A stretch of 64,000 bases of DNA from Lineus longissimus (Eukaryota; Nemertea; Pilidiophora; Heteronemertea; Lineidae): positions 7,564,001 through 7,628,000 of the forward strand of contig NC_088316.1 of assembly GCF_910592395.1 (NCBI RefSeq). The letters run 5' to 3'. Every line of letters starts with the position of its first letter. Position 1 is the first letter of the stretch. A program made the position numbers and the translations under genes. Of the stretch, positions 12,246 through 24,500 are shown one piece after another. The notes beneath the pieces were generated by a model. That model was not told the origin of the DNA, searched no databases, and was given only the letters and a program-made list of their open reading frames with translations.

Positions 12246-12290
12246 TAGTCGAGTAAATAATTTAATTGGTTGAGCTGCTAAATCGGGGAC

Positions 12291-12309
12291 TTAGCAGGGA
12301 AGGGAGAAA
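12291..12309 (+). promoter_or_regulatory. Polypurine tract
   Basis: AGCAGGGAAGGGAGAAA directly precedes the 3' LTR, the usual primer site for plus-strand synthesis. Confidence 0.75.
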
Positions 12310-12482
12310 TGGTAAGAATAGAATGGCCGAAAAGTGTCTTCGGTGTTGGTCCGGCCAACGCGGAACACTTCTGTTAAGGTTTATTGCGAACGAAAAATTG
12401 TAATTTAAACTTTCTGACGAAAAATAAATTTATTCGATTAAAATCAAGAATCACATCGTGAAATCAATGACTCTGGTTAACA
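12310..12482 (+). repeat. 3' LTR
   Basis: Matches 2278-2449; starts TGGTAAGAATA and ends GGTTAACA. It is followed by TCCCT at 12483-12487, the same five bases that precede the 5' LTR. Confidence 0.9.
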
Positions 12483-12656
12483 TCCCTAGTTCAGTATGTT
12501 GTATCGGTAGCTTTACAGACAAGAAGTGTCAGAGAGGATGTGACCTCTCCATGGACAACTGTAGTACATGTATGTCTAGGCTGGGTTGTACAGCACAAGG
12601 ATACAAAATGCTGTCTGTAATTGAGAGGTATCCTGATAACAGAGGTCAAAATAAAT

Positions 12657-12811
12657 GACCAGTTTGGGACTAACACCACAGTCTTTTTTTTTTAATAAGG
12701 TAGAGATTACAGGAGTCAACAAAATTAATTGCCGACCAGTTTGGGACTAACACCACAGTCTTTTTTTTTTTAATAAGGTAGAGATTACAGGAGTCAACAA
12801 AATTAATTGCC
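12657..12811 (+). repeat. 77 bp tandem duplication
   Basis: Two nearly identical units start GACCAGTTTGGGACTAACAC at 12657 and 12734. Each contains a run of T residues. They lie in the right part of repeat Y1. Confidence 0.9.
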
Positions 12812-13302
12812 GAACAGAATGCCGTAGCTCCGTCAATTTTGAATCAATTTTAATGGGAGTAACATTATTGTGTTGCTTGGAATGTCTACTTTTTACTCAT
12901 GTAAGAATCGTAGTACTAAAAACTAAATGCAAACAGAGTCATGCTGATTCACTGCACATACTGTGGGAATTCTCCACTTCAAAATAATTCGCGAACAGAG
13001 CGTGCACTTCTATTCTAATATCGTTTTCACAGAATTGTGGCCAAATTTTCAAGAACTAATTTCTGAAAGTAGTCCCTAAAGACCTTATGACTACCCACTG
13101 AAAGCAACTTGTGAAAATATCGGCTACTTGACTTCCTTTTAGCAAAAAATTGGTTACCGTGTTGCAAAATCAATCTTCCATCTTTAGACTGGTCACAGTG
13201 GGTATGCTGAAATATAGCCTGGTTCCTTGGCCAATTCCATGCGCAGAATACAACTGCGCAACTAAACGTCATAGCCCGGGCTTTTGAATCCTCAAAAATT
13301 CA

Positions 13303-13660
13303 GTTAAATGTGCCTGTAGCGCCAACTGGCGGTGAAAGCTAAACTAATTCCATTACAAGTAAAAATGAAAAATTATCAAAAAATATTCGGCCAGATGTGA
13401 AAACAATTATTTCCTCTGTGAACCGAGGTATAAAGGAATGAAGTTTAAACTTCCCGATGACCTCATTCGCTTAATGAAGGTCGGATCGCGCTGATTTTTG
13501 GTTTCTGAGTTCATCTTGGGATACGCCTTATTTAGCAGCATCAACGAAGTGCCTAGGCCTTGCGGTTACAAAATGTCCAAAAGTGACACGGAAGGAAGGA
13601 CAGACACCATTCCCTTAGTAATATTACCAGCTTCGCTGACTTTGTCAGCTGAGCTAAAAA
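13303..13660 (+). repeat. Second copy of the Y 3' segment
   Basis: Direct, diverged repeat of 11866-12240. Shared blocks include GCCAACTGGCGGTGAAA, GGTCGGATCGCGC and TTTGTCAGCTGAGCTAAAAA. Confidence 0.8.
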
Positions 13661-13860
13661 TTAGTATTTTTTTTCTTAGTAATAAATTACAAATTTATAT
13701 GTTGTTATTTTTTTTCTTACAATAATCTTATAAGAATAATCTTACTAAGATTTTAATTGCTAATTTATTGGCAAAAATTATCTTACTAAGATATATCTTA
13801 CTAATTATTATCTTAATTGAAAATTACTAAGAAATTTCTTGGCTAATAATTTCTTATATA
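13661..13860. repeat. AT-rich tract, middle copy
   Basis: Same CTTACTAAG and TTAGTAATT motif mix as the tracts at 1883-2044 and 54930-55241. Confidence 0.5.
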
Positions 13861-13899
13861 CAACACTTTAAGTCATATTCACCTACACTTAAGGGTGAG

Positions 13900-14984
13900 C
13901 TTGGGGCGAAATTAGCGGAAATTTCCTTGAATCGACCTCGCTGTTCCTAGGGGAGCAATTGGACCAGCATGAGTTGAATGATGATAATCCAACTGTGGGC
14001 GATTTCATAGTTCGTCTTGATGGTATTGTGAACGAGGCGGCAGGCGGGATGGAAAAGAGAAACAGTAAACGGAAAATGACAGTGAGGTAACTCGTGGTAT
14101 GATGTAGATTGCAGGATAAAGAAAACTAGTGTAACTAGAACTTTAAATATGTGAAGGGTGCGAAAGGATGAGACAAGCAGAATACGATTTAGAATTGCAA
14201 AGAGAGAGTATTCGAGCCTGGTGAGGAAAACGAAAAGAATTTATCTAGCGAGTAGAGCCAGAAGGCTGTGTGGTTTGAGAGGAAAGCAAGGTTTTTGGAA
14301 GGAATTTAGAAATGAGAGAAAGGATGTGCCACCATTGCCTATGAATGTATGGACTGAGCATTTTAGAGGTGTGTTGTCTGGTGATATTGCAGTGCCGAGC
14401 GACACCTATACTGCGTGGGCTAATTATGTAGCGGGCCATATGGGTTGGTGGAAGAGGAATAACGCGCAAGACTCGGTTGGGCATGACGAACTGATTGGTG
14501 CGGATGAGGTTAAGAAAAGTATACTTAGGCTCAAACTTGGGAAAGCTCCTGGTATAGATGGCTTCCCGCCAGAATTTTTCACGTACTACCTGGACTTCTG
14601 GACTGAGTTTTTCACCCTGATGTTTAATACGATTCTAAAGAGCAACGTTGTTCCAGATGTCTGGCAAACCTCATTACTGTGCCCAGTGCACAAGAAAGGT
14701 GACAAGAACTCAGTTAATAATTATAGAGGGGTCTCTCTTACTCCCGTAGCAAGTAAGGTTTATACAGGCATTTTGCTAGATCGATTAAAGGAGTTTGTCA
14801 AAGAGAATACTGTAATGTACTTGTAGAAGAGCAATCTGGATTTAGGAGTAAATACTCGACAGTCGATAGCATTTTCGTTTTGTCAGGGAAGATCGAAGCT
14901 GCATTAAGAAGAACGAAGGGTAGGCTGTATTGCCTGTTTGTGGATTACTCTAAAGCATTCGATAGAGTTGAAAGGGATTTGTTA
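13900..14984 (+). pseudogene. Non-LTR retrotransposon (LINE) reverse transcriptase, 5' part
   Basis: The frame from 14158 to 14826 reads KAPGIDGFPPEFF (about 14545), WQTSLLCPVHKKGDKNSVNN and YRGVSLTPVASKVY, the conserved fingers of LINE reverse transcriptases. After a stop at 14824 another frame gives SGFRSKYSTVDSIF and LFVDYSKAFDRVERDLL. The last one is palm motif A with its catalytic Asp. Upstream, about 13960-14100, GDFIVRLDGIVNEAAG resembles the linker after an endonuclease domain. The coding sequence stops abruptly at 14984 where a large TIR element begins, and resumes in the same orientation at 50595. The YADD motif and thumb are absent from both halves, so this LINE copy had already lost internal sequence. 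Confidence 0.85.
14979..14984. repeat. Target site duplication, left copy (TTGTTA)
   Basis: TTGTTA precedes the left terminal inverted repeat. The identical six bases follow the right end at 50589-50594. Confidence 0.8.
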
Positions 14985-15097
14985 TATGGCGCTCCAAAGC
15001 GATCATATCTCTATAATAACGACATGACGATATTATTTACGACATGTCGATATTATCAATTACGACATGTCGTTATTAATTTCGTCATGTCGTTATT
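14985..15097 (+). repeat. Left terminal inverted repeat
   Basis: About 113 bp, roughly 90 percent identical to the reverse complement of 50478-50588. The inner part consists of CGACATGTCG-type palindromes joined by TTATTAAT-type spacers. This motif continues unpaired to about 15220. Confidence 0.88.
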
Positions 15098-15235
15098 ATT
15101 ATTTCCGACATGACAATATTAATAACGTCGTTATTAATATTGTCATGTCGTTATTAATGTCGTTATTAATATTGTCATGTCGGGTATTTTGAGCGTTATT
15201 TTCGACATGACGATATTACAAGCGCTCGAAAGCGA
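15098..15235 (+). repeat. Subterminal palindrome cluster
   Basis: Further copies of the CGACATGTCG/GTCATGTCG motif separated by about 18 bp, in both orientations. Such subterminal arrays often bind transposases; that role is inferred. Confidence 0.6.
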
Positions 15236-15301
15236 TCACAATTATATTAGCTAGTCCCGCCCACCAATTACTCTGGCCAATTGAAATCCTCCTTACAAAT
15301 T

Positions 15302-15360
15302 GATTGGCTGCTGCTCGTCAATCCACGCCATTGTTTGAAGATTCTGTATCTATATAGTCA
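15302..15360 (+). promoter_or_regulatory. Candidate promoter of the HECT ligase-like gene
   Basis: An inverted CCAAT motif (GATTGGCTG, 15302) and a TATA-like CTATATAG (about 15350) lie upstream of the ATG at 15424. A CCGCCCA box is at about 15257. Function is inferred from position only. Confidence 0.4.
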
Positions 15361-15423
15361 CGTGTAGGGGATTGCGATCACATCTCATTTTTCTTTGAGG
15401 AAGAAAGGAGGAAAGCGTTTGAT

Positions 15424-15565
15424 ATGGATATGCCTCTGGATTTAACTGTTGATAATGGGCGCATGCCTTTGGCTTTGCCGACCGCTGCACCTCCCCAAGA
15501 ACCAGCACTTGTGTCGCTCTCACAGCCACGACCAGCAGTGTCACAGCCGCACCCGGTTCCAATTG
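15424..15565 (+). CDS. HECT-like gene exon 1 (start codon, Pro-rich)
   Basis: ATG at 15424 opens MDMPLDLTVDNGRMPLALP and continues proline-rich to GTGAGC at 15566. The exon ends in phase 1, and exon 2 (after the acceptor at 19746-19747) completes a Gly codon to give PVPIGQYSRLRASVNG. The exon lies only about 440 bp inside the left element end, as expected for a gene belonging to the transposon. Confidence 0.7.
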
Positions 15566-18500
15566 GTGAGCACGATTCTATAACTATAGTAGTTTGCGTA
15601 AATATTTACTGTTAAAAATCCATGTAAATCACAGTCCAACAAACAATGTCAGAAATAATAATATCCTTGAAAATGTCAATGTACAATCATGCTTTTCAGT
15701 GCATTTTTTCAATTCAAATATCAACATGAATGATTAATGGCAAGGGTGAGGGTGAGGGCCCGGGTGAGGGAGAGCCCTTGCCCAACCAAATTCCATTCTC
15801 CATTATGCCTCGCGTGCGTCGTCAGTCCCGATGATAACCTGAAGTCAGTGAAGATGCCAAATTCCGACTGAAGCTGACGCCAAAAGGCGTCACAGTCGAA
15901 GTATAAAGCACTAGTTAGATGCAATCCAGGGATGCAACGGGAGAGTCACGCTGCATGGCCTAGGGTGGGTTAAAGTGGCGGAAAAGACGCTACTGGACGC
16001 CAATTCTGATTAGTGTGCTATGAGCGCGATCCACTGCAGCCAACTCTGGCGTCGAGCGGCGTTCAGTCGCGTTCAGTCTGACAATGTCAATGTACAATCA
16101 TGCTTTTCAGTGCATTTTTTTAAATTCAAATATCAACATGAATGATTAATGGCAAGGGTGAGGGTGAGGGCCCGGGTGAGGGAGAGCCCTTGCCCAACCA
16201 AATTCCATTCTCCATTATGCCTCGCGTGCGTCGTCAGTCCCGATGATAACCTGAAGTCAGTGAAGATGCCAAATTCCGACTGAAGCTGACGCCAAAAGGC
16301 GTCACAGTCGAAGTATCAAGCACTAGTTAGATGCAATCCAGGGATGCAACGGGAGGGTCGCGCTGCATGGCCTAGGGTGGGTTAAAGTGGCGGAAAAGAC
16401 GCTACTGGACGCCAATTCTGATTAGTGTGCTATGAGCGCGATCCACTGCAGCCAACTCTGGCGTCGAGCGGCGTTCAGTCGCGTTCAGTCTGACGCGCCT
16501 TGCCGCCGAAGTTGGCGTCCAGTGTAAGCATGGAGTCTGTCAAAGGGGATATAATGGGGAAAACTACGCACTCAAATTAAGTCGGTAGATGTACCTGCGT
16601 ATGATTCTTGATGAATATACATTTAAGGCAGGCCCATTATAGGGTGATTAATTGGCCATTTTCAGGTGAAACGAACCCGGGCACGAACCTAGACTAAGCA
16701 AACTACTCGCGACAACCTATCAACAGTTCAAAGTTAGACTTAGAGCAAAGACCATAGAAAAGAGAGACTCTGCTTAGAGTAACTAGGCTATTGCCGTATC
16801 ACTGTACTGCGGAATGTATGGCAGACTGCAGGCCTTGCTTGTACATCATTCGTTTTTTTCATCCAGACAGTGATAACACTTTTGGTGGTTTCATTTCACA
16901 CCTTCCTTTCTGCGGAGATTAGTTAATTGCTAGTCATGCGCCTGGGCCTGAGTGCGCTCGCGATAAAGACTTTTCTTTTTGTTATCCCCGTTGTTCTCCA
17001 CCTGTCATTATGTAATCCTTTGTTACTCATATCAGCCTGGTATGACTGGTAACCCACTGTCTAGGCTATAGCTATGCTGGACCTCAATTATAGAGGCCCT
17101 CTCGTTTTACGAAGTCTAATATTAAAAACCTAGATGTTGTAGATGCAACACTTTTAATCAAAGAATATTATTCTTGGTGTATAACCCATCCGCATATTTC
17201 CCTACCTTCAATTGACAAAGGAGTAATAGAACTAACTGCATGCTTAAAAAATGTTGACGACATCCGCAAAAGGCAAGGCGATAGAAGCTTTGTAAACACA
17301 GGTCTGTCCTTAGAGTAACTAAACTCTAAGGTCTGTTGAATGTTCTTTTCATATCTGAAGAAAATACAGTACGTATCGTTGCCCCTGCGAGTAGGGGCAA
17401 TGCCGAAAACATATCAATTACTCTTGACAGCTAATTCGCATATTCCTTTGCACCCAATAGCAAGTTTATAAATTAAGGAATATAAGCCATTGTAGTAACA
17501 TAATTCACACAAGCCAAAATAATGATTTTTCAAATATTCAGAGATGACTAAGAATAGAACAGTTACTGTTGGAACTAGGGTGTCTACAAAACCAAGACCC
17601 GAGACCAACAAAACCAAGAATCCCCACCTACAAAACCAAGATCTACAAAACCAAGACCCCCCACCTACAAAACCAAGGCTATTGGGCAAATTGCAATGCC
17701 AAATGCACTGCACTGTGAGGAATTTCCAGCAAGCATGAATTTCAATATTCTTCTATTTGTATCAAAATCTGTTTCTAAGATCGACAAATAATTCCCGCCA
17801 AAAAACTTGTAAAATTTCTCGCCCAGCAGCATGGTTTGTCTTAGCGCCGATAGAGGCCCCTCGGGTTTGAAGTTTATGATGCGGGTGACGTGAGCAAACC
17901 TCCCTCACTTTTCGGATGTTGTTGGGGCCGGGTGACATCATGACTTTCGTTACTTCATAGTGGTTACTCTTTCGTTCTTGCACTGGCAATTTCGAATTAT
18001 GTCACGTAACCATTAGACTCACACTTGTTAAATTGTGTTTCACTACTACTATCCACCTGTTGTTGTGTGAGTTAGGATTCTGTAACGTTGTCGTTAGGCG
18101 CCTGTAGCCTATCCATGACCATGTACATCGCCGGGGTACATCGATCGAGTACCTGGCGCGGCGTGTGTACAATACATACATAACACTAACACGGGGCGGT
18201 GTAAATAGAAAATAGTCCCTTGATCATAGAGTCCCCAAGCAAATGGTAGAATGATTAACCCCCGTGATTTTGACGTGTGCTTCAACAATCATTCTCACCC
18301 TCCTTCATGCCGACAGCATGATACCTATTTTAATCGATGCAGTAGGTCGAGTCGTCTGCTTCCTATCGATAATTTTTCCGTAATCATTGTAATGTTTTGA
18401 CGATTTTGGGGGTTTTATGAATTTTTGTAGCCTTGATATCACAGGTACATGTAAGGAGGGGGTAGTAAGATTAGATGATGTTTTGGCTAAAACAAAGGTG

Positions 18501-21500
18501 TGTTACTTCTAAAATAATCACAATTTTAGCTCGGATGAGGAAAGTGACTTGAAGCCAACATTCCAATGCTGTTTTATTATGTAGGTGTACTCAGCAGTCT
18601 GGGCTGGCGAAGGGTGTAGTAGGAGGTTGGGGGGTCAATTCTATGCCTATGGATGTATTGTAGGCCTAGGGGGTCAGGATCCTGGCTTTAACCCCCTTGT
18701 ACAAGCAAAATTAGGCCTACAAGGCTAGCTGCATGCATTACCATTTCCATTCATAAAGCCCTGGTGTGGCAATTATAGCCCTCAATCTGGGTAATAAAAA
18801 TAATGTCTGGGTAATAAGAATAATGTCTGAGGACGTGAGGTGTCGAGGGGGGGTTTAGCCTGATCATCACTAATTGACTAAAATTAGCCACCAGCTGTCA
18901 CTATGCATGTACTGCAAATTTTCTCTCAGGTTTTTTCTACCAGTACCATGCATATTCACCAATCTGTGACAAAAAACAGAGGTTGAAATTTATCTCAATT
19001 CTGAGTGAAATCATAGGAAATCGTGATTTTTATCATATACCCTAAATGCACTGATCCGGCAGAGATGATCTGAAAAACATCAAAATTTGCCACTAAAATT
19101 ACATGCAAATTATTAGTACCACCATGTACATGTGACCCCCTATTGGGCAGTACCCATTCACTTGTTCCCTGGGTACTCCCTGGGTACGAATGTTACCTGT
19201 TTAACTGTTGTTGTTTTTTTAATTCATGTCAAAAATTGGTGAAATTGAGAATTTTATTTACTTTGCTTTGAAAGCCATTTTAGGGTGACTTTATACTGTC
19301 TCACGTTACTTGGCGTTGGAGTGCCCATATGCCAGAGTTTGGTCTCATGTTCACAAGGGTTTCCGCCTTTGGCGCCTATATTTCTGTATTTTTGCTTAGC
19401 CCCTGTACAACTACAAGTGCTAAATGACTGGGTACATATTTAAAAGATTAGAGATCTGAAGAAACCCAAACAAGAAAATATGTCGCCCAGTTTGAGTTTT
19501 GTGAACTTATCCAACCCACAGGCACAGTCGAGGTTCTTGAAATCTGTTTTCAGCTCAGCAGCTGACTGCAAGATACATTAGATGTCCACTGCCAAAACTG
19601 TACCCCTTCACAGCTTCCCAATGGCCTAGAAAATAGAATACAAACCAAATATACATACCTCACTACCTGACACTAAAGAATATTGCTATTTTATGCTGAA
19701 AACCTTTTTTTGTTGGTTTTATATGAAGTCCTTTTTTACTCTTGCAGGCCAATACAGTAGACTCCGTGCCTCGGTAAATGGGCTAGCAACTGGATCGCAA
19801 GCACTTTTAAATGGACTATTGGACCATGCTGAAGCTGCCAGGCCACACAGTTATTCAACTGTGGTCCCAAGGTATGAGATCCCCTCCATGGCCATGGAAA
19901 TAGGACAGTGATTCACTCGTGAGGTTGTTGAACAACCACGGAAGAAACGAAAGACCAGCAATAAAAAGAAAACTCACGACCGTGCTGGACGGCCGACTGC
20001 AACCGTCACCTTTCTTGTTACCTGCTATGATGGCCCAGGAGCAGTGATGACGAATAATGTAGATTTGCCATTGCTGATTGAAAATGGTCTTGGTAAGTCC
20101 CATTACTACATTTTAAACTCGGTGTCCATCGTCTGACGTCCTTTTGCTGGGCAAGTTTTGTAGCTGTTAACCTGAGCCAGTGAAGTAAATCTACATAATC
20201 ATGCCTTTGAATGTCATGTATCTTATGACCTTGTGACACTGCATGACGTTATAGTCACTGTTTGAAACTGGCTGTGGGTGGCACCTCTCTGCTGGTGGTG
20301 AATATTGTAAAGATTATCGATCGTATGAAGTATGATCCTCACAGAATTTTTTATTTGGGATCTGTTAATTGACTTTTATTCTCCATGTGCACTAGGTGTC
20401 GAAACTTTGAAATTAAATGAAGAGGTTTATGATATTGGTCAGAGAAGAAAATGTAATTTTGGTTGGCCTCACTTTCAATGACGCCATAAAGTTTTACCTA
20501 CACGAAATGGGTAAATATTCTTCAGCCTCAAAAAGTCTTCAGCTGTGCCCTTGGGCCTTTTGTTAATTGAAAGCCTTCTGTCATGTCTGTCATTGTCTGT
20601 TTGACCATATATTGTATTTTGTGGAATGGGAAAACTTTGACATTTCATGCGAAATGCTAACCCAAGGGAAGAACGGCATTTACCTGCCCTTGCTAATTTG
20701 GAACTGACGACGATTAGTAAATGTGGTTTCAATTTGACTATTCCCTACTTGTCCTACCATTAACCATGATGTTACCCGCCATGGCATAATGAGTTGCATA
20801 CATGTCGCTCTGATCTTGACAAGTTGAGATGGACTGGTTGTTTTTTTCACTATTGTCTGCCTCTTCTGAAATTTGAGTAGGCCTACTGGTATGTTATTTT
20901 CTTCTTTCATCATAATATGTCTCGTCCTCATTTTGCTGTCACATATACAATGTAATTCGAAACTGTGGACAAAATAATGGTTGGTTTAAATTTTCTCTCT
21001 TTAAAACCTATCTTACATGTACCTAAGGTGCAGTGATCCGGTCATGCCGGTGGCGGTTGACTAGACATTGAAAAATTAAGAAATCGATAAACTGATACTG
21101 TCTGTCGGTGTGTGCTGTGTCCCAGCTTAAACATATCATTGTGTTTACACCATTTGAAAATGCCGGTTCTGGCCCGGCTTATTTGCATTTACATCTTTGA
21201 AATTTTTATGTGGATTAGTTTAACCCAGCAAAGATCGTAGGGTCTGACCCCAGCAGGAATGTGAAATTTAAAGTTAAAACCTGAAAAAAATGTTGTGCTT
21301 TCTAGGATATTCTATTTATTATGGTGTGAACAAAAAAGTTTGATTTTGGAACTAGGTTATGCCGGGTCAAATTTGTATGATGCAAAATACTGCTATCGTC
21401 TTCTTTGTCCCCTTCTTCATTTGGTGAGAGATTTTTTGTCAAAAGTGAAAATAAATGCCTTTTAGTTTTAATCAATATTTTTGTGGTATTTCTAAGATGA

Positions 21501-24500
21501 AATCGTTTTATCTTTGTAGGTGCACCTCAATCAGAAATAACTAATTTGGGGCGTAGAGGGACTAAATTCCCCCTCAATCTGACTGCAGAGGAGTTCCATG
21601 CAGCTTTGATAGCTCTGTTCCCTGCCGTCAACCTCATTAACTACCAGATCTGTCGGGCTGGTGTGTCGAAGCGATTGAGCACAATGACAGGGAAAACTCC
21701 AAGTGAATTGAAAGGGGAGTTAGCAAGTCGCTCTACCAGGTGTATCTACCTTGTCCCAGATAGGAAGATCACCTCCACTCCGGTAAGTGTTTGGATTTGG
21801 ATTTTTCCTTGCTTTAGGTTTGTTTTCTGAGTCTTTGGATGAGGGCTTCATGTCGATCTGTTGGAGTTGGGCGAAGGTTTGCCATCTTCACCGCAGAGTC
21901 CAGAGGATCGGTGTCAGACAGTGCTACACTAGTCCCTGTGCATTATCTTCCATGCCATCATAGCATGCAGTTAACAATGGGCTCGTGGGTTACGCAGGAG
22001 ACTAGTGCTGACCTGGCTGAAATAGTTCATAATTTGTGCACTAATTGGGTTTAGAAAAAGACTGGCACATCGCAAGGCTCTTTCCCTATTTTTGCGCGCA
22101 CAAGCCACATCTGTGCCTACCTATGGGAGGTTATATCGACGGACATCAACAACCAGAGCTCTTGTAGAAAGCCATGGTACTGACACACTATGAATTGCTG
22201 CTGTCTTTGCCATTGCAACCACTTCTGGACCCAGATCGATGCGGTGCTTCCCTTTTGGCTTTCAGCGCCCCCTCCCCAGTCGGCCATTTGCGTGCTCCAG
22301 TTTTATTGGGTCAGGGTCATTCTGATCAAAACTAGGGTGTAAATTCCCCTAGAAAATGATAAAAAGAGTACTTTTTCAGAAAGATTTCTTGTAACTCAGC
22401 CACTCACGGCACAGTTGTCAGTACAGTACATCTGATTGGTTGGCAATGTGCCAAAGTAGTGTTGTTGCAGTCGTTATTCAGCCACTGCTCAAGGCTCTCG
22501 TGTTGGCAGTGCTTAGCATGGTATAGTGCGTTTTGTGGGAAACGACATTTTGCCCCCTGCCCCCCCCCTCTTCTCTCGGACAACGTGACTGGCTTCTATA
22601 TGCTATGCGCTCACATTACATTTTATGTTTTGTTTTTTTTTAATTTTCCAGGATGCGTTATTATACAATCGTAAAAGAAGTGCCACACCTGTGAATGGAG
22701 TTGTTGTTACAGTAAGTGCATTTTTTATTGTGTCATCAGTACACTTGTAGATTGTATAGTGGAGTTTCCCTCAACCTCTGTTGTCGTGCCTGTGGACTAC
22801 AATCAAACAGAGCTTATTACCCATCTGGAGTATAAAAGGTTGCGTTAAACAGGTAACCTTGTCATTTGCTCTTTGGCAGGACAGTGATAGGTTAGCACTG
22901 TGTATCATGCTATGCATTATGGAACTATGCACTAGAAGCTACCTGGATGAGTCATTGCTCGAGCCCAGGGCTCGAGAGTTGGGGGTTAAACCGCAAAGTC
23001 GATTCTTTGTAGTTGACGCAGCACATTTTTTTGTGCTGTTCCTGGAGCTTGATAACTAAGCCCCAACTCAACAAAGTTGAGATGGGGCTATTATGTTCTT
23101 CTCTGGTTTTGGTGTCGGTGTCTGCACTCCATTCTGCTCTATAAGTAAAATTTAAAAACTGCTCATCCAGCAGACTTGCAATTTTTGTTGCCTCAAATGT
23201 TCCCTTTTGATTTTGGCCCGATGGCTGCCAGACACAGACTTTGTTTTTTGCATTCCACTGCGTTATTAGAGAACCGAGTGAGTGACTCTTCACAATTCAC
23301 TATTCACTTATTCACTATTAACTCACTATTTGCAGCCTCCGCCAGAACCCCAAGCCCAGGTACACCCAGAGCCTCAAGTTGGAGTTCAAGATGATCTTTT
23401 GCAGGTATGTATCAACTTGTTGTCCTCTGCGGCATCAGCTGTCTGTCTGTGGGTCTGTCCACTGTCACTGAGACAACGTAAACGCTCTAACAGGAGACTG
23501 GTTCAAGATTTTCATTTCATATGTGAAGTGTTGACGGACAATGTTTCATCATCATCATCATAGTTGTACCGCTTTTTTAACTGAATGCATGGTGTATGTA
23601 AAGCTTATCAGTAGGAGCAGGTCGCTATTGAAAATCGCCTTGATCCGATTCACCGTTTCACTCCAAGGGGGCGTTAGCTGACAACAGAAAATTAGCAATA
23701 ACTCCTATTTTATATAACTTGACCGAATTTGATGAAATTCACGTGGTAGGTGTATCTGCTAAGGATGTATCATATAATTGACAGGTGTTCAGTTTGACCT
23801 CATTTTCAAGGTAACAAGAGGTCAAAGTTCAAAAGTCCCTTGACCAAGGACGTAAACGCTCTACTTTCAGACTGCTTCAAGATTTTCTTTTCATATGTTG
23901 TAAGTGTATTGCATATCAGTGGGAGCAGATCGCTATTGAAAAGTGTCCTGATCGGCTGCATGGTTTAAGCCCTAGGGCCTGGGGGTGTTACCTTGAATTG
24001 CAATAACTCCCATACAACTTGACGGAATTTGATGACATTCACATGACATGGTATGTCTATCTGTTAAGGATGTGTCATATCATACGTCACACAGATTTTC
24101 AGTTTGACCTCATTTTCAAAGTTCAAAAGTTCAAAAGCCCCTTCACCAACAACGTAAACGCTCTCTCTTTAGACTGCGTCAAGATTCCCTTTTCATATGT
24201 GGTAATGGTAATGCATTTTGGTAGGAGCCGTTCGACACTAAAAATTGACCCCATCCAATTCAAAAAGTGCAATCATTCTTATGAAACTTGAGTGAATTCC
24301 ATGAAATTCAAGTGGTAGGTGAATATCATGTGTCGCTCAAGAGCCTTGTTTCACCGCATTTTCAAGACCACAGATGTTGCAACGTAAACCACTCTTCCAC
24401 TTTTCACCCACCGTTCTCAGCCTTTTGCCGAGGGGTATCACGTACGACTTAGCACGGTATTTTTTGTTTTTTTGTTGCTGCATGTACATTTGAGTTGACA

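Larger units (their letters stand above)
2278..12482 (+). mobile_element. BEL/Pao LTR retrotransposon with LTRs, TSD, PBS and PPT; coding region decayed
   Basis: Both ends are defined by near-identical 172/173 bp LTRs that begin TGG and end ACA (2278-2449 and 12310-12482). They are flanked by the 5 bp duplication TCCCT (2273-2277 and 12483-12487), the length usual for LTR elements of this clade. A TGG-starting primer-binding site follows the 5' LTR and a purine tract precedes the 3' LTR. Between them lie, in order, gag with zinc knuckles, aspartic protease, reverse transcriptase, RNase H, integrase and a DUF5641-like tail, all on the plus strand and interrupted by stops and frameshifts. The LTRs differ at only about five positions. 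The 3' non-coding part is swollen by two foreign repeats (8970-9772 and about 9962-12245). The element cannot be autonomous as it stands. Confidence 0.9.
2053..13656 (+). repeat. Dispersed repeat Y1, split by the BEL/Pao element
   Basis: Starts near the motif GAGGCCCAAGGGCCTGGCGC and ends with TTTGTCAGCTGAGCT. The same start and end motifs bound a second copy at about 9962-12245. Repeat DNA is present at 2053-2272 and 12483-13656; the middle is the inserted LTR retrotransposon. AAAATTAG occurs on both sides (2045-2052 and 13657-13664) and may be an 8 bp target duplication. No protein is recognised. Boundaries are approximate. Confidence 0.55.
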
